64,000 bases of DNA from Burkholderia sp. MS389 (lineage in GTDB: Bacteria; Pseudomonadota; Gammaproteobacteria; Burkholderiales; Burkholderiaceae): assembly GCF_016899425.1 (NCBI RefSeq), contig NZ_CP045994.1, forward strand, positions 1,612,001-1,676,000, in the 5' to 3' direction. Each line of letters starts with the position of its first letter. The stretch's first letter is position 1. Positions 1-10,872 of this stretch are shown piece after piece. The translations under genes were made by a program, and so were the position numbers. The notes below the pieces were generated by a model. It was not told where the DNA came from. It made no database searches and was given only the letters and a program-made list of their open reading frames with translations.

Positions 1-1943
1 GCGCGGGCGACCGCAACAAGAAGCCGGGCGCAGGCAAGGGCGGCTGGCAGGACGACGCATCGAAGCGTCGCGGCATCAAGACGCGCGGCGACTCGAGCGG
101 CGGCGTCGACCGCGGCTGGCGCGGCGGCCCGAAGGGTCGCGGCCGTCACCAGGACAGTTCGACGTTCCAGGCGCCGACCGAACCGATCGTTCGCGAAGTG
201 CATGTGCCGGAAACCGTGTCGGTTGCCGATCTCGCGCACAAGATGTCGATCAAGGCCTCCGAAGTCATCAAGGTGATGATGAAGATGGGCCAGATGGTCA
301 CGATCAACCAGGTGCTGGACCAGGAAACGGCGATGATCATCGTCGAGGAACTGGGCCACCGCGCGGTTGCCGCGAAGCTGGACGATCCGGAAGCGCTGCT
401 CGTCGAAGGCGAAACCGGTACCGATGCGGAGCAACTGCCGCGTCCGCCGGTCGTCACGGTGATGGGTCACGTCGACCACGGCAAGACGTCGCTGCTCGAC
501 CACATCCGCCGCGCGAAGGTTGCAGCGGGCGAAGCGGGCGGCATTACGCAGCACATCGGCGCTTACCACGTCGAAACGCCGCGTGGCGTCATCACGTTCC
601 TCGATACGCCGGGTCACGAAGCGTTCACGGCAATGCGTGCACGCGGCGCGAAGGCGACCGACATCGTGGTGCTGGTGGTGGCGGCCGACGACGGCGTGAT
701 GCCGCAGACGAAGGAAGCCATCGCCCACGCGAAGGCGGGCGGCGTGCCGATCGTCGTCGCGATCAACAAGATCGACAAGCCGGATGCGAACCCCGATCGC
801 GTCAAGCAGGAGCTGGTCGCGGAAGGCGTCGTGCCGGAAGAATACGGTGGCGATTCGCCGTTCGTGCCGGTGTCGGCGAAGACGGGCGCGGGTATCGACG
901 ATCTGCTCGAGAACGTGCTGCTGCAGGCCGAAGTGCTGGAACTGAAGGCACCGGTCGAAGCGCCGGCCAAGGGCATCGTGATCGAAGCGAAGCTCGACAA
1001 GGGTAAAGGCCCGGTCGCGACGATCCTCGTGCAGTCCGGTACGCTGAACCGCGGCGACATCGTGCTGGCGGGTACGGCCTACGGCCGCGTCCGTGCGATG
1101 CTCGACGAGAACGGCAAGCCGACGAAGGAAGCCGGCCCGTCGATCCCGGTCGAAATCCAGGGTCTGTCGGAAGTGCCGGGTGCGGGCGAGGAAGTGATCG
1201 TGCTGCCGGACGAGCGCAAGGCACGTGAAATCGCGCTGTTCCGTCAGGGCAAGTTCCGCGACGTGAAGCTCGCGAAGCAGCAGGCCGCGAAGCTGGAAAG
1301 CATGCTCGAGCAGATGGGCGAGGGCGAAGTGCAGAACCTGCCGCTCATCATCAAGGCCGACGTGCAGGGTTCGCAGGAAGCGCTCGTGCAGTCGCTGCTC
1401 AAGCTGTCGACCGACGAAGTGCGCGTGCAGATCGTGCACAGCGCGGTGGGCGGCATCAGCGAAAACGACGTCAACCTCGCGACGGCATCGAAGGCGGTCA
1501 TCATCGGCTTCAACACGCGTGCGGATGCTCAGGCACGCAAGCTGGCCGAGGCGAACGGCATCGATATCCGCTACTACAACATCATCTACGACGCAGTGGA
1601 TGAGGTGAAGGCGGCGATGTCGGGCATGCTGGCGCCGGAGAAGCGCGAAGTCATCACCGGCATGGTCGAGGTGCGCCAGGTCTTCAAGGTACCGAAGATC
1701 GGCACGGTCGCCGGTTGTATGGTCACGGACGGTATCGTCAAGCGCTCGTCGTCGGTGCGCGTGCTGCGCAACAACGTCGTGATCTTCACGGGCGAACTCG
1801 AATCGCTGAAGCGCTTCAAGGACGACGTGAAGGAAGTGAAGCAAGGCTTCGAGTGCGGTATGTCGGTGAAGAACTTCAACGATATCGTCGAAGGCGACCA
1901 GTTCGAAGTCTTCGAAGTGACCGAAGTCGCGCGTACGCTGTAA
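1..1943 (+). CDS. infB: Translation initiation factor IF-2 (5' part missing)
   Basis: IF-2 is the GTPase that places initiator fMet-tRNA on the 30S subunit and drives 50S joining. The reading frame is open from base 3 to the TAA at 1941-1943, so the window holds about the last 647 codons; the start lies upstream. The beginning is the basic Gly/Arg-rich linker, followed by the second IF2_N domain ([17 protein letters not shown]). The G domain shows GHVDHGKT (about 465-488), DTPGH (about 603) and NKID (about 765). The remaining domains, including the C-terminal fMet-tRNA binding part ([11 protein letters not shown]), are intact. It is followed by rbfA and truB in the order usual for the nusA-infB operon. 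Identity is secure. Confidence 0.98.
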   Translation, partial: AGDRNKKPGAGKGGWQDDASKRRGIKTRGDSSGGVDRGWRGGPKGRGRHQDSSTFQAPTEPIVREVHVPETVSVADLAHKMSIKASEVIKVMMKMGQMVTINQVLDQETAMIIVEELGHRAVAAKLDDPEALLVEGETGTDAEQLPRPPVVTVMGHVDHGKTSLLDHIRRAKVAAGEAGGITQHIGAYHVETPRGVITFLDTPGHEAFTAMRARGAKATDIVVLVVAADDGVMPQTKEAIAHAKAGGVPIVVAINKIDKPDANPDRVKQELVAEGVVPEEYGGDSPFVPVSAKTGAGIDDLLENVLLQAEVLELKAPVEAPAKGIVIEAKLDKGKGPVATILVQSGTLNRGDIVLAGTAYGRVRAMLDENGKPTKEAGPSIPVEIQGLSEVPGAGEEVIVLPDERKAREIALFRQGKFRDVKLAKQQAAKLESMLEQMGEGEVQNLPLIIKADVQGSQEALVQSLLKLSTDEVRVQIVHSAVGGISENDVNLATASKAVIIGFNTRADAQARKLAEANGIDIRYYNIIYDAVDEVKAAMSGMLAPEKREVITGMVEVRQVFKVPKIGTVAGCMVTDGIVKRSSSVRVLRNNVVIFTGELESLKRFKDDVKEVKQGFECGMSVKNFNDIVEGDQFEVFEVTEVARTL

Positions 1944-2057
1944 TCGTCGCGCATCGGCTCATGGGCGGGGCAGGCTTGGGCCTGTCCCGCCCATTTTCAT
2001 GGTGGCGTGCCGAAAACGGCCGCCGCTTCATCCTGATAAACGGATCACGGATCGATC

Positions 2058-2456
2058 ATGTCCAGGAAACGTACTTCCCCCAATCGCAACGTTCAGATCG
2101 CCGACCAGATTCAGCGCGATCTGTCCGAACTCATCATGCGCGAGGTCAAGGATCCGCGCGTCGGCATCGTGACCATCCAGAGCGTGGAACTCACGCCGGA
2201 CTATGCGCACGCGAAGGTCTATTTCACGGCGCTCACCGGCGATCCGGACAAGACGCAGGAGGCGCTGAACCATGCGTCGGGTCACCTGCACAACCTGCTG
2301 TTCAAGCGCCTGCACATTCATACGGTGCCGACGCTGCATTTCCATTACGACCAGACGATCGAGAAGGCCGTCGAAATGTCGCGCCTGATCAAGGAAGCGA
2401 ACTCGACCCGCGCGAAGGACGACGACGAGGCCGACGCGCCTGCCAAGGACGACTGA
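2058..2456 (+). CDS. rbfA: 30S ribosome-binding factor A
   Basis: RbfA is a small KH-fold protein that binds immature 30S subunits and helps 16S rRNA 5'-end maturation and cold adaptation. The 132-residue product begins [20 protein letters not shown] and has the family core ([15 protein letters not shown], then [18 protein letters not shown]). The tail is acidic ([14 protein letters not shown]), giving a length normal for beta-proteobacteria. It lies 114 bases after infB and 13 bases before truB, in one operon. No strong Shine-Dalgarno is seen before the ATG, but no other start fits the family N-terminus. Confidence 0.97.
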   Translation: MSRKRTSPNRNVQIADQIQRDLSELIMREVKDPRVGIVTIQSVELTPDYAHAKVYFTALTGDPDKTQEALNHASGHLHNLLFKRLHIHTVPTLHFHYDQTIEKAVEMSRLIKEANSTRAKDDDEADAPAKDD

Positions 2457-2469
2457 GCTCGACGGGCCT

Positions 2470-3402
2470 ATGACGAATGCAGCACCCCAACGTCCGCGCG
2501 TGCCCCGGCGCGTGCTGGACGGCGTTCTCCTGCTGGACAAGCCGGTCGGCCTGTCCAGCAACGATGCGCTGATTCGCGCGAAGCGCCTGCTTCTCGCGAA
2601 GAAGGCCGGTCACACCGGCACGCTCGATCCGCTGGCTTCGGGCCTGCTGCCGTTGTGTTTCGGCGAAGCGACCAAGTTTTCGCAGGATTTGCTCGACGCC
2701 GACAAGACCTATGAAGCGACGATGCGTCTCGGCCAGCGCACGGCCACCGGCGACGCGGAAGGCGACGTGATCGACACGCGGCCGGTCGAATGCGATCGAG
2801 CGGCGGTGGAAGCCGCGCTCGTGCGCTTCACCGGCGACATCGTGCAGGTGCCGCCGATGTATTCGGCGCTCAAGCGCGACGGCAAGCCGCTGTATGAATA
2901 TGCGCGCGCCGGTCAGACCGTCGAGCGGAAAGGCCGCAACGTGACGATCCACTTGCTCGAACTACTCGCGTGCGAGCTGCCCGACGTGACGTTTCGCGTG
3001 ACCTGCAGCAAGGGCACGTATGTGCGCACGCTGGCGGAGGATATCGGCGAAGCGCTGGGTTGCGGCGCGCATTTGACGATGCTGCGTCGCACGGGCGTCG
3101 GTGCGCTGACGCTCGAGCATGCGGTGACGCTCGACGCGCTGTCGGACGCGGCCGAATCGGCGCGCGATGCATGGCTGCAGCCGGTTGATGCGCTGCTGTC
3201 GACGTTTCCGCTGGTGCGTCTCGACGAAGCCAGCGCGAAGCGGTTTCTGCACGGGCAGCGGCTACCGCTGTCGGCGCTCGAACCGATCGACGCGGGCGAG
3301 GGCGAGCGCGTGCGCGTGTACGACGCAACGCGGTTGCTCGGCGTGGCGCGCAAGGCGAATGGCGTGCTCGCGCCGGAGCGGCTGGTCGTGACGGCTGAGT
3401 GA
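2470..3402 (+). CDS. truB: tRNA pseudouridine(55) synthase TruB
   Basis: TruB makes pseudouridine 55 in the T-loop of most tRNAs. The 310-residue protein has the motif AGHTGTLDPLASGLL with the catalytic Asp at residue 53, the KxYxAxxxLG-type stretch (DKTYEATMRLG), and the substrate-binding motif CSKGTYVRTLAEDIG. The C-terminal PUA-like extension is present (AKRFLHGQRLPL). It ends the operon; a strong bidirectional terminator follows 31 bases after its stop. Length and motifs match the family. Confidence 0.97.
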   Translation: MTNAAPQRPRVPRRVLDGVLLLDKPVGLSSNDALIRAKRLLLAKKAGHTGTLDPLASGLLPLCFGEATKFSQDLLDADKTYEATMRLGQRTATGDAEGDVIDTRPVECDRAAVEAALVRFTGDIVQVPPMYSALKRDGKPLYEYARAGQTVERKGRNVTIHLLELLACELPDVTFRVTCSKGTYVRTLAEDIGEALGCGAHLTMLRRTGVGALTLEHAVTLDALSDAAESARDAWLQPVDALLSTFPLVRLDEASAKRFLHGQRLPLSALEPIDAGEGERVRVYDATRLLGVARKANGVLAPERLVVTAE

Positions 3403-3432
3403 TGCGAGGCGCGCAAGCGCCATCGCCGGCAC

Positions 3433-3464
3433 AAAAAACCCGGTCGAAATCGACCGGGTTTTTT
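3433..3464. terminator. Bidirectional rho-independent terminator between truB and emrB
   Basis: Perfect 8-bp stem cccggtcg / cgaccggg (3439-3446 with 3451-3458) with loop aaat, flanked by AAAAAA on the left and TTTTTT on the right. The A and T runs extend the stem and give a U-run in either direction. It separates the convergent truB (+) and efflux (-) operons. Confidence 0.93.
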
Positions 3465-3492
3465 GTTGGGTGCATTGCGTTGAACGTGGTGC

Positions 3493-5052
3493 TCAGTGCG
3501 CGGCCGACGCCGCCGCACCCGCATCGCCGCCGCCCGCGCGTTCGGGCTTCGTGATCCAGATCAGTCCGATCAGCAGCACGAAGATCGCCGCCGAAATGTA
3601 GAACAGATCGTTCACGCCCAGCTGCGCAGCCTGCTGCGTGGCCATGTTGTTGATCAGGCCGTGTGCCTGCTGCTGCGTAAGCCCGAGATTGCCCATCTGA
3701 GTGACGGCCTGATTGAACGTCGGGTTGTACGGATTCGTCTGCTCGACCAGCTGCGCGTGGTGGAAGTTGTTGCGGTGGTCCCACGCGGTCTGGAAGATCG
3801 ACGTGCCGATGCCGCCGCACATGATCCGCACGAAGTTCGACAGGCCGGACGCCGCCGGAATGCGGTGGCCGGGCAGACCCGACAGCGTGATCGACACCAG
3901 CGGGATGAAGAAGCCCGCCATCGCGATGCCCTGCACGAGCGTCGGCAGCGTCAGCGACCATTCGTCGACGCCGGTCGTGTAGCGCGAACGCATCCAGAAG
4001 CACAGCGCGAACGTGAGGAACGCAGCGGTCGCGATGTAGCGCGGATCGGTGCGCGGCAGGAACTTGCCGGTCAGCGGCGACAGCAGGATCGCGAACAACC
4101 CCACGGGCGCCATCACGAGCCCCGCATCGGTGGCCGTATAGCCGATCTGGGTCTGCAGCCACAGCGGCAGCAGCACGAGATTGCCGAAGTAGAGCCCGTA
4201 GCCGACCGCAAGCGCGATCGTGCCGCCCGTGAAGTTGCGCATGCGGAACAGCGACAGGTCGACGACCGGATGTTCCGCGGTCAGCTCCCAGATCACGAAG
4301 AACGCGAACGAGATGACCGCGATCAACGCGAGCGCGACGATCGTGGTCGACGCGAACCAGTCGAGATCCTTGCCCTTGTCGAGCATGATCTGCAGCGAGC
4401 CGACCCACAGCACGAGCAGCGCGAGGCCGACGCCGTCGATCGGCGCGCGGCGCACCGTCGATTCGCGCGTACGGTAGATCGACCACGTGGCAAGCGCGGC
4501 GGCGATGCCGACGGGGATGTTCACGTAGAAGATCCAGGGCCACGAATAATTGTCCGAGATCCAGCCGCCGAGGATCGGCCCCGCGACCGGCGCGATCAGC
4601 GTCGTCATCGACCACAGGGCGAGCGCCATCGGCGCCTTCGCGCGTGGATAGCTCGACAGCAGCAGCGATTGCGACAGCGGAATCATCGGGCCCGCGACGG
4701 CACCCTGGAGCACGCGTGACGCGAGCAGGAATGGCAGGCTCGGCGCCAGCCCGCACATCCACGACGAGATGACGAACAGGATGATCGACGCGAGGAACAG
4801 GCGAACTTGCCCGAAACGGTCGGTCAGCCAGCCGGTCAGCGGCACCGAGATTGCGTTGGCGACCGCGAACGACGTGATGACCCACGTGCCCTGGTCGGAC
4901 GACACGCCGAGGTCGCCCGAGATGGTCGGGATCGCGACGTTCGCGATGGACGTGTCGAGCACGTTCATGAACACCGCGAGCGACACCGCGATCGTGCCGA
5001 GCACGAGTTGCCCGCCCTGCAGGGGCGGGTAGGAGACAGGAGCCTGTGCCAT
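3493..5052 (-). CDS. emrB: EmrB/QacA-type drug:H+ antiporter (DHA2, MFS)
   Basis: Inner-membrane pump of a tripartite multidrug efflux system. The 519-residue protein is of the 14-helix DHA2 family: hydrophobic segments fill the chain, with the motif SIANVAIPTISGDLG after helix 1 and the family motif A loop LTDRFGQVRLF between helices 2 and 3. GAVAGPMIPLSQSLLL corresponds to motif C around helix 5. It lies 28 bases after emrA and is the last gene of the leftward marR-OMF-emrA-emrB operon. The family exports hydrophobic toxicants and uncouplers; the actual substrate cannot be read from sequence. Confidence 0.94.
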   Translation of the reverse strand: MAQAPVSYPPLQGGQLVLGTIAVSLAVFMNVLDTSIANVAIPTISGDLGVSSDQGTWVITSFAVANAISVPLTGWLTDRFGQVRLFLASIILFVISSWMCGLAPSLPFLLASRVLQGAVAGPMIPLSQSLLLSSYPRAKAPMALALWSMTTLIAPVAGPILGGWISDNYSWPWIFYVNIPVGIAAALATWSIYRTRESTVRRAPIDGVGLALLVLWVGSLQIMLDKGKDLDWFASTTIVALALIAVISFAFFVIWELTAEHPVVDLSLFRMRNFTGGTIALAVGYGLYFGNLVLLPLWLQTQIGYTATDAGLVMAPVGLFAILLSPLTGKFLPRTDPRYIATAAFLTFALCFWMRSRYTTGVDEWSLTLPTLVQGIAMAGFFIPLVSITLSGLPGHRIPAASGLSNFVRIMCGGIGTSIFQTAWDHRNNFHHAQLVEQTNPYNPTFNQAVTQMGNLGLTQQQAHGLINNMATQQAAQLGVNDLFYISAAIFVLLIGLIWITKPERAGGGDAGAAASAAH

Positions 5053-5080
5053 GTCGGTTGTCTTTCCGGAGTCGGAACGG

Positions 5081-6295
5081 TTACATCATTTTCGCGGCGG
5101 CGTTCTGCTTCGCCGCGACCGGCGCCGACGCGTTGCCGCCTGCGTTCTCGGCGATGATGCGCGCGATTTCGGCGTCGGCTTCGTCGCCGTATTTCGCGAA
5201 CACGTTGGTCTCGTAGACGGTGTTCGGCGCGTTGACGAGCTGGTCGCCGCGTTCGTCCTTGATGTCCACGTCGACCTGCATCGACAGGCCGATGCGCAGC
5301 GGATGCTTGTCGAGATCCTTCGGGTCGAGCTCGATACGCACCGGCAGGCGCTGCACGACCTTGATCCAGTTGCCGGTCGCGTTCTGCGCCGGCAGCAGCG
5401 AGAACGCCGAGCCCGTGCCGGCCGAGAAGCCGACGACCTTGCCGTGGTACGTGACCGACGAACCGTAGATGTCGGCCGTCATCTCGACCGGCTGGCCGAT
5501 GCGCATGTGCTTCAACTGGACTTCCTTGAAGTTCGCGTCGACCCACACGGCATTGAGCGGCACCACCGACATCAGCGGGTTGCCGGGCGATACGCGCTGG
5601 CCGACCTGCACCGAGCGCTTTGCGACGTAGCCGGTGACCGGCGCCGGCAGCACGTTACGCGCGTTCGCGAGGTATGCGTCGCGCACCTTCGCGGCGGCGG
5701 CCATCACGTTCGGGTGCGATGCGATCGTCGTGTTCGCGGTCAATGCGCGATTCGATGCGAGCTGCTGCTGGGCGGCGTCGACCGATGCCTGCGCGGCCTT
5801 CACCGCGTCGCGGGCGTGCGAGATTTCTTCCTGCGACACGGCGCCCGTCTGCGCGACGGCGAGGCGGCGACGCAGGTCGTCCTGTGCCTTCGACAGGTCG
5901 GACTGGCGCAGCGCGACTTGTGCGCGGTACTGGTCGTCGTTGACGAACAGGCCGCGCACCTGGCGCACCGTCTGCGCGAGGTTGGCTTCCGCCTGCTGCA
6001 GTGCGACCTGCGAATCGGCCGGGTCGAGCACGACGAGCGGGTCGCCGGCCTTGACCGTTTGCGTGTCGTCCGCCTTCACGGCGATCACGGTGCCGGTGAC
6101 CTGCGGCGTGATCTGCACGACGTTGCCGTTCACGTACGCATCGTCGGTGTCTTCATGGAAGCGGGCGACGAGGAAGTAGTACAGGCCGTATGCGATGGCC
6201 GCGATCACGATGACCGCGACGAGCAGCGTCATCATTCGTTTGCGCTTGCCGTTGTTCTGCAGCTGCGCGCTGGCGGCGTTTTGTTGGTCGCTCAT
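5081..6295 (-). CDS. emrA: EmrA-type membrane fusion protein (HlyD family)
   Basis: Periplasmic adaptor linking the EmrB pump to the outer-membrane channel. The 404-residue protein has a short cytoplasmic N-terminus (NGKRKRMMT), one membrane anchor at about residues 20-40, a biotinyl-lipoyl-like domain split by an alpha-helical hairpin (LQQAEANLAQTVRQV and repeated Ala/Gln-rich coiled coil), then the beta-barrel domain (SVQVGQRVSPGNPLMSVVPL, a typical HlyD_3 signature). It is co-transcribed with emrB (28-base gap) and the OMF gene (52-base gap). Confidence 0.94.
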   Translation of the reverse strand: MSDQQNAASAQLQNNGKRKRMMTLLVAVIVIAAIAYGLYYFLVARFHEDTDDAYVNGNVVQITPQVTGTVIAVKADDTQTVKAGDPLVVLDPADSQVALQQAEANLAQTVRQVRGLFVNDDQYRAQVALRQSDLSKAQDDLRRRLAVAQTGAVSQEEISHARDAVKAAQASVDAAQQQLASNRALTANTTIASHPNVMAAAAKVRDAYLANARNVLPAPVTGYVAKRSVQVGQRVSPGNPLMSVVPLNAVWVDANFKEVQLKHMRIGQPVEMTADIYGSSVTYHGKVVGFSAGTGSAFSLLPAQNATGNWIKVVQRLPVRIELDPKDLDKHPLRIGLSMQVDVDIKDERGDQLVNAPNTVYETNVFAKYGDEADAEIARIIAENAGGNASAPVAAKQNAAAKMM

Positions 6296-6347
6296 GGCGA
6301 TTTTCTCCGTCCGTTATTTCGAGTGTCTGCGTAGTGGTGGCGCCGGC

Positions 6348-7844
6348 TCAGTTGGCGGCTTGTTTGGTCGGCGTGGCCGCATCGGGCGCGGCGAGCGGCG
6401 TGCCCGTCGCGTCGAACCCGCCGCCGAGCGCCTTGATCAGCGCGAGCTGCATGTCGCGGCGACGCATCTTCAGGTTGGTCACCGTCTGCTCCGATGCGAG
6501 GCGGTTGCTGTCCGCCGTCAGCACTTGCAGTTGCGGCGACAGGCCGGCCTTGTAGCGGATGACCGCGAGATCGTACGCGCGCGTCGATGCGTCGAGCGCA
6601 CGTTGGGCGTCGCCCATCTGGCGATCGACCGCGCGGATCGACGCGACCTGCGTCGCGACGTCGTTCAGCGCGCTGATCAGCGTCTGGTTGTAGTTCGCGA
6701 CCGACAGGTCGAAATCGGCGTAGCGGCCCTTGAGCTGGGCGCGCAGCGCGCCGGCATCGAAGATCGGCAGGTGGATCGCCGGGCCGAACTGCGCCTGGCG
6801 GCTCGCGAAATTCAGGAATTTGCCCCAGCCGAATGCATCGAAGCCGAAGCCGGCCGCGAGGTTCACGTCGGGGTAGAACTCGGCCTTCGCTTCCTTCACG
6901 TCGTGCATCGCGGCTTCGACCTGCCAGCGCGCGGCGACGATGTCGGGGCGGCGCGACACGAGATCGGCCGGCAGGTTGCCGGGCAGCGTGACGTCGCCGC
7001 TCGGGTTCATCACGGGCGCCGCGATCTGCAGCCCGCGATCCGGGCCCTTGCCGAGCAGCGCGGCGAGCTGGTAGCGCACCGTCGTGATCTGGCCGTCGAG
7101 GTCCGACAGCGAAGCCTGCGTCGTCGCGATGTTGCCGCGGGCCGTCTGGCGTTCGACGTTGGTGTCGAGGCCGGCCGATACGCGGCCGTCGGTGATCTTG
7201 CCGACCGTCTCGCGGTTGCTGATCTCGCGCTGCGCGATGTCGCGCAGCGCATAGAGCTGCGCGAGCGAGTTGTAGGTGCGCGCGACCGACGACGCGAGCG
7301 TGATGCGCGCCTGCTGCATGTCGGCTTCGGCGGCCTTTTCCTGCGACACGGCCGTGTGCAGGCGTTCGCGGTTCTTGCCCCACAGGTCGAGTTCCCACGA
7401 CGCGCTCGCGAGCGCGTTGTTCTCGCTGTACCACTGGCCGCCGTACGGAGGCGGGAACAGTGCGTTCGACGAATACAGCTCGCGCGTCCACGAATAGCTG
7501 GCTTCGGCCTTCGGCATCAGGTTCGAGCGGGACGATTCGATGTACGACGACGCCTTCGCGATGCGTGCCTGCGCCTGCGCGATCGACGGGTTGCCCTGCA
7601 GCGCTTCGTCGATCAGCTTCGGCAGTTGCGGATCGCCGAACTGGCTCGCCCAGTCGAGCGCCGGCCACTGGCCGCCCTGGGCCGGCAGGCTCTGGGCGGA
7701 TTCGAATTGCGACGCGGGGGCGATCTGCTTGTCGCTCTTGATGCCGATGTAATTCGCGCAGCCCGCCAGCGCCAGCGCGGCGACCGCGGCGGCGACGGCG
7801 GCGCGGCACGACCCGGCGCGCACGGACAACGGGGAGGTTTTCAT
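6348..7844 (-). CDS. Outer-membrane efflux lipoprotein (NodT/TolC-like OMF)
   Basis: Outer-membrane channel for the EmrAB pump. I start it at 7844 because this gives a lipoprotein signal (lipobox LAGC, Cys29) with CAGGGG about 9 bases upstream; a longer reading from 7880 would bury the signal. The product is about 498 residues with two OEP repeats. The first includes QAQARIAKASSYIESSRSNL and the second SRRPDIVAARWQVEAAMHDV, the usual OMF helical-hairpin motifs. It is the first pump gene after marR. Which other pumps could share this channel is not visible from sequence. Confidence 0.93.
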   Translation of the reverse strand: MKTSPLSVRAGSCRAAVAAAVAALALAGCANYIGIKSDKQIAPASQFESAQSLPAQGGQWPALDWASQFGDPQLPKLIDEALQGNPSIAQAQARIAKASSYIESSRSNLMPKAEASYSWTRELYSSNALFPPPYGGQWYSENNALASASWELDLWGKNRERLHTAVSQEKAAEADMQQARITLASSVARTYNSLAQLYALRDIAQREISNRETVGKITDGRVSAGLDTNVERQTARGNIATTQASLSDLDGQITTVRYQLAALLGKGPDRGLQIAAPVMNPSGDVTLPGNLPADLVSRRPDIVAARWQVEAAMHDVKEAKAEFYPDVNLAAGFGFDAFGWGKFLNFASRQAQFGPAIHLPIFDAGALRAQLKGRYADFDLSVANYNQTLISALNDVATQVASIRAVDRQMGDAQRALDASTRAYDLAVIRYKAGLSPQLQVLTADSNRLASEQTVTNLKMRRRDMQLALIKALGGGFDATGTPLAAPDAATPTKQAAN

Positions 7845-7912
7845 CGCGCTAACCCCTGACTCGGAATGAATGATGGACACTGCAAGGATTTCCTTACATT
7901 AATCTGTCAAAA

Positions 7913-7935
7913 GTAATTGTTATGGCAACTATTAC
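7913..7935. promoter_or_regulatory. Inverted repeat, likely MarR operator for the efflux genes
   Basis: Arms GTAATTGTT and AACTATTAC are separated by five bases; 8 of 9 positions pair. The size and dyad shape fit MarR-family operators. It overlaps the marR stop codon and lies about 70-90 bases upstream of the OMF start. A consensus -35-like TTGACA on the minus strand (7905-7910) sits directly beside it, though no good -10 is seen at 16-18 bases. Binding by the adjacent MarR is inference. Confidence 0.6.
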
Positions 7936-8423
7936 GTGACGCTGCCGCCGGCCGTCTCGCAATAGTTGCTGAGAATGCGGCGCAGCATGCTCTTCAGGAA
8001 CCCGACTTCTTCCGGCGTAAACCCGTCCAGCACCTGGTCGAGCACGCTGCGAAAAATGGGCGGCAGCCGTTCGGCTAGCGCACGGCCTTCGTCGGTGAGT
8101 TCGAGGCGCACGACGCGCCGGTCCTCGATGCTGCGCACGCGCGACAGCAGGCCGCGTTTCTCGACCCGGTCGAGCAGGCGCGTGACCGCGCTCGCGTCGA
8201 TCCCGTATTCGCGCGCCAGTTCGGCGGCCGTCGAGCACTTGCCGACCGCGATCATGAACAGCATGCTCGCCTGCGTGCCGGTGATGCCGAGCTCTTCCTG
8301 CGTGCGCTGAGTGACGAGGTTGGTCATCACGGACTTCACGCGCGACATCAGATAGCCGACGCTGTCGTTCATCTGATACGTGGACAACGGCGAAACGGGC
8401 GGTGGGGTAGGAGAATCCGACAT
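7932..8423 (-). CDS. MarR-family transcriptional regulator
   Basis: Winged-helix regulator, probably the repressor of the adjoining efflux operon. I start at 8423 (MSDSPTPPP), the first ATG after an identifiable promoter, giving 163 residues. The core shows the MarR helix-turn-helix (STAAELAREYGIDASAVTRLLDRVEKRGLL) followed by the wing (RSIEDRRVVRLELTDEGRAL). It is the first gene of the operon, in front of the OMF-emrA-emrB genes, the usual emrRAB-like layout with a channel gene inserted. MarR proteins are typically released from DNA by phenolic ligands; the ligand here is unknown. Confidence 0.92.
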   Translation of the reverse strand: MSDSPTPPPVSPLSTYQMNDSVGYLMSRVKSVMTNLVTQRTQEELGITGTQASMLFMIAVGKCSTAAELAREYGIDASAVTRLLDRVEKRGLLSRVRSIEDRRVVRLELTDEGRALAERLPPIFRSVLDQVLDGFTPEEVGFLKSMLRRILSNYCETAGGSVT

Positions 8424-8457
8424 AAAACCCTGAAGCTGCAATAGTTGACTAGGCAGC

Positions 8458-8486
8458 AGTATAGGCACAATTGCTTGCCGCGGCAA
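8458..8486 (-). promoter_or_regulatory. Sigma-70 promoter of marR-efflux operon, overlapping a 12-bp palindrome
   Basis: On the minus strand a -35 TTGCCG (8486-8481) and a -10 TATACT (8463-8458) are separated by exactly 17 bases, placing the start of transcription some 28 bases before the marR ATG. The -35 box is half of the perfect palindrome TTGCCGCGGCAA (8475-8486), a possible repressor site. Confidence 0.6.
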
Positions 8487-8636
8487 ATGTTAATCGAACG
8501 GCTAAGCGCGTGCTCGGCACGGCGAGAATCCCTTGTCTCGATAAGGTTTTTCGTCCGGGCGCGGTGGGGCGAAGCGGATTGGCGCAGCCTGTTTTGCTGC
8601 GTTGCAACGCGCGGGACAGCTGTCGACACGCACACG

Positions 8637-8645
8637 TGCTATAAT
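8637..8645 (+). promoter_or_regulatory. Extended -10 promoter element for typA
   Basis: TGCTATAAT is a perfect -10 with the extended TGn motif, 84 bases before the typA ATG. The -35 region at the right distance is poor, which is common for extended -10 promoters. The 305 bases between marR and typA otherwise hold only the divergent marR promoter. Confidence 0.6.
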
Positions 8646-8728
8646 TTGAGGCTCTCCAAGCTGCAACGCGCGCGCCCCGTGGAAAACGAGCGCGCGCGTT
8701 TGCGCGTTCAAACGATTTCCAGGTTTCT

Positions 8729-10555
<1,827 letters not shown>

Positions 10556-10584
10556 GCATCGACTGTTCCCGCGCACGACGAAAG

Positions 10585-10609
10585 AGGCTGCCTTCGGGCA
10601 GCCTTTTTT
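10585..10609 (+). terminator. Rho-independent terminator of typA
   Basis: Perfect 8-bp stem aggctgcc / ggcagcct (10585-10592 with 10597-10604) closed by a TTCG tetraloop and followed by six Ts, 30 bases after the typA stop. Confidence 0.95.
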
Positions 10610-10838
10610 GCATTCGCGCATCGCACAACCGGAGTGCCTGCAAAACACTGTTCCGGCGGGTCGCGGCAATCCGGCAAAACCCCGCCACGCGGTGCTTTCG
10701 GGCACATTTCACCGTGAACTCCGGTATCGGTTCTGTGATATGCTGCGCGCACGCAAGTTTTAGGTCCTTCCAAGCAAGACTTGATTCGCAATCCGCTAAA
10801 CGGTCAGGCCGTGTCGCGGAAGGTTGAGTAACCCGCTA

Positions 10839-10860
10839 TTTCTCGAGAAGCTCGAAGAAA
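10839..10860 (+). promoter_or_regulatory. Leader hairpin abutting the odhA ribosome binding site
   Basis: TTTCTCGAG (10839-10847) and CTCGAAGAAA (10851-10860) can pair with one bulged base and a 3-base loop. The 3' arm runs directly into the GGTGAG that forms the odhA Shine-Dalgarno (AAAGGTGAG, 10858-10866), so the hairpin could limit ribosome access. The structure is seen; the role is inferred. Confidence 0.4.
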
Positions 10861-10872
10861 GGTGAGCGTAAA

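Noticed and set aside
2870..4885. Minus-strand open frame of 671 codons
   Set aside because: It overlaps truB and emrB in another frame and reads as Arg/Ala-rich low-complexity sequence, the usual artefact in GC-rich DNA.
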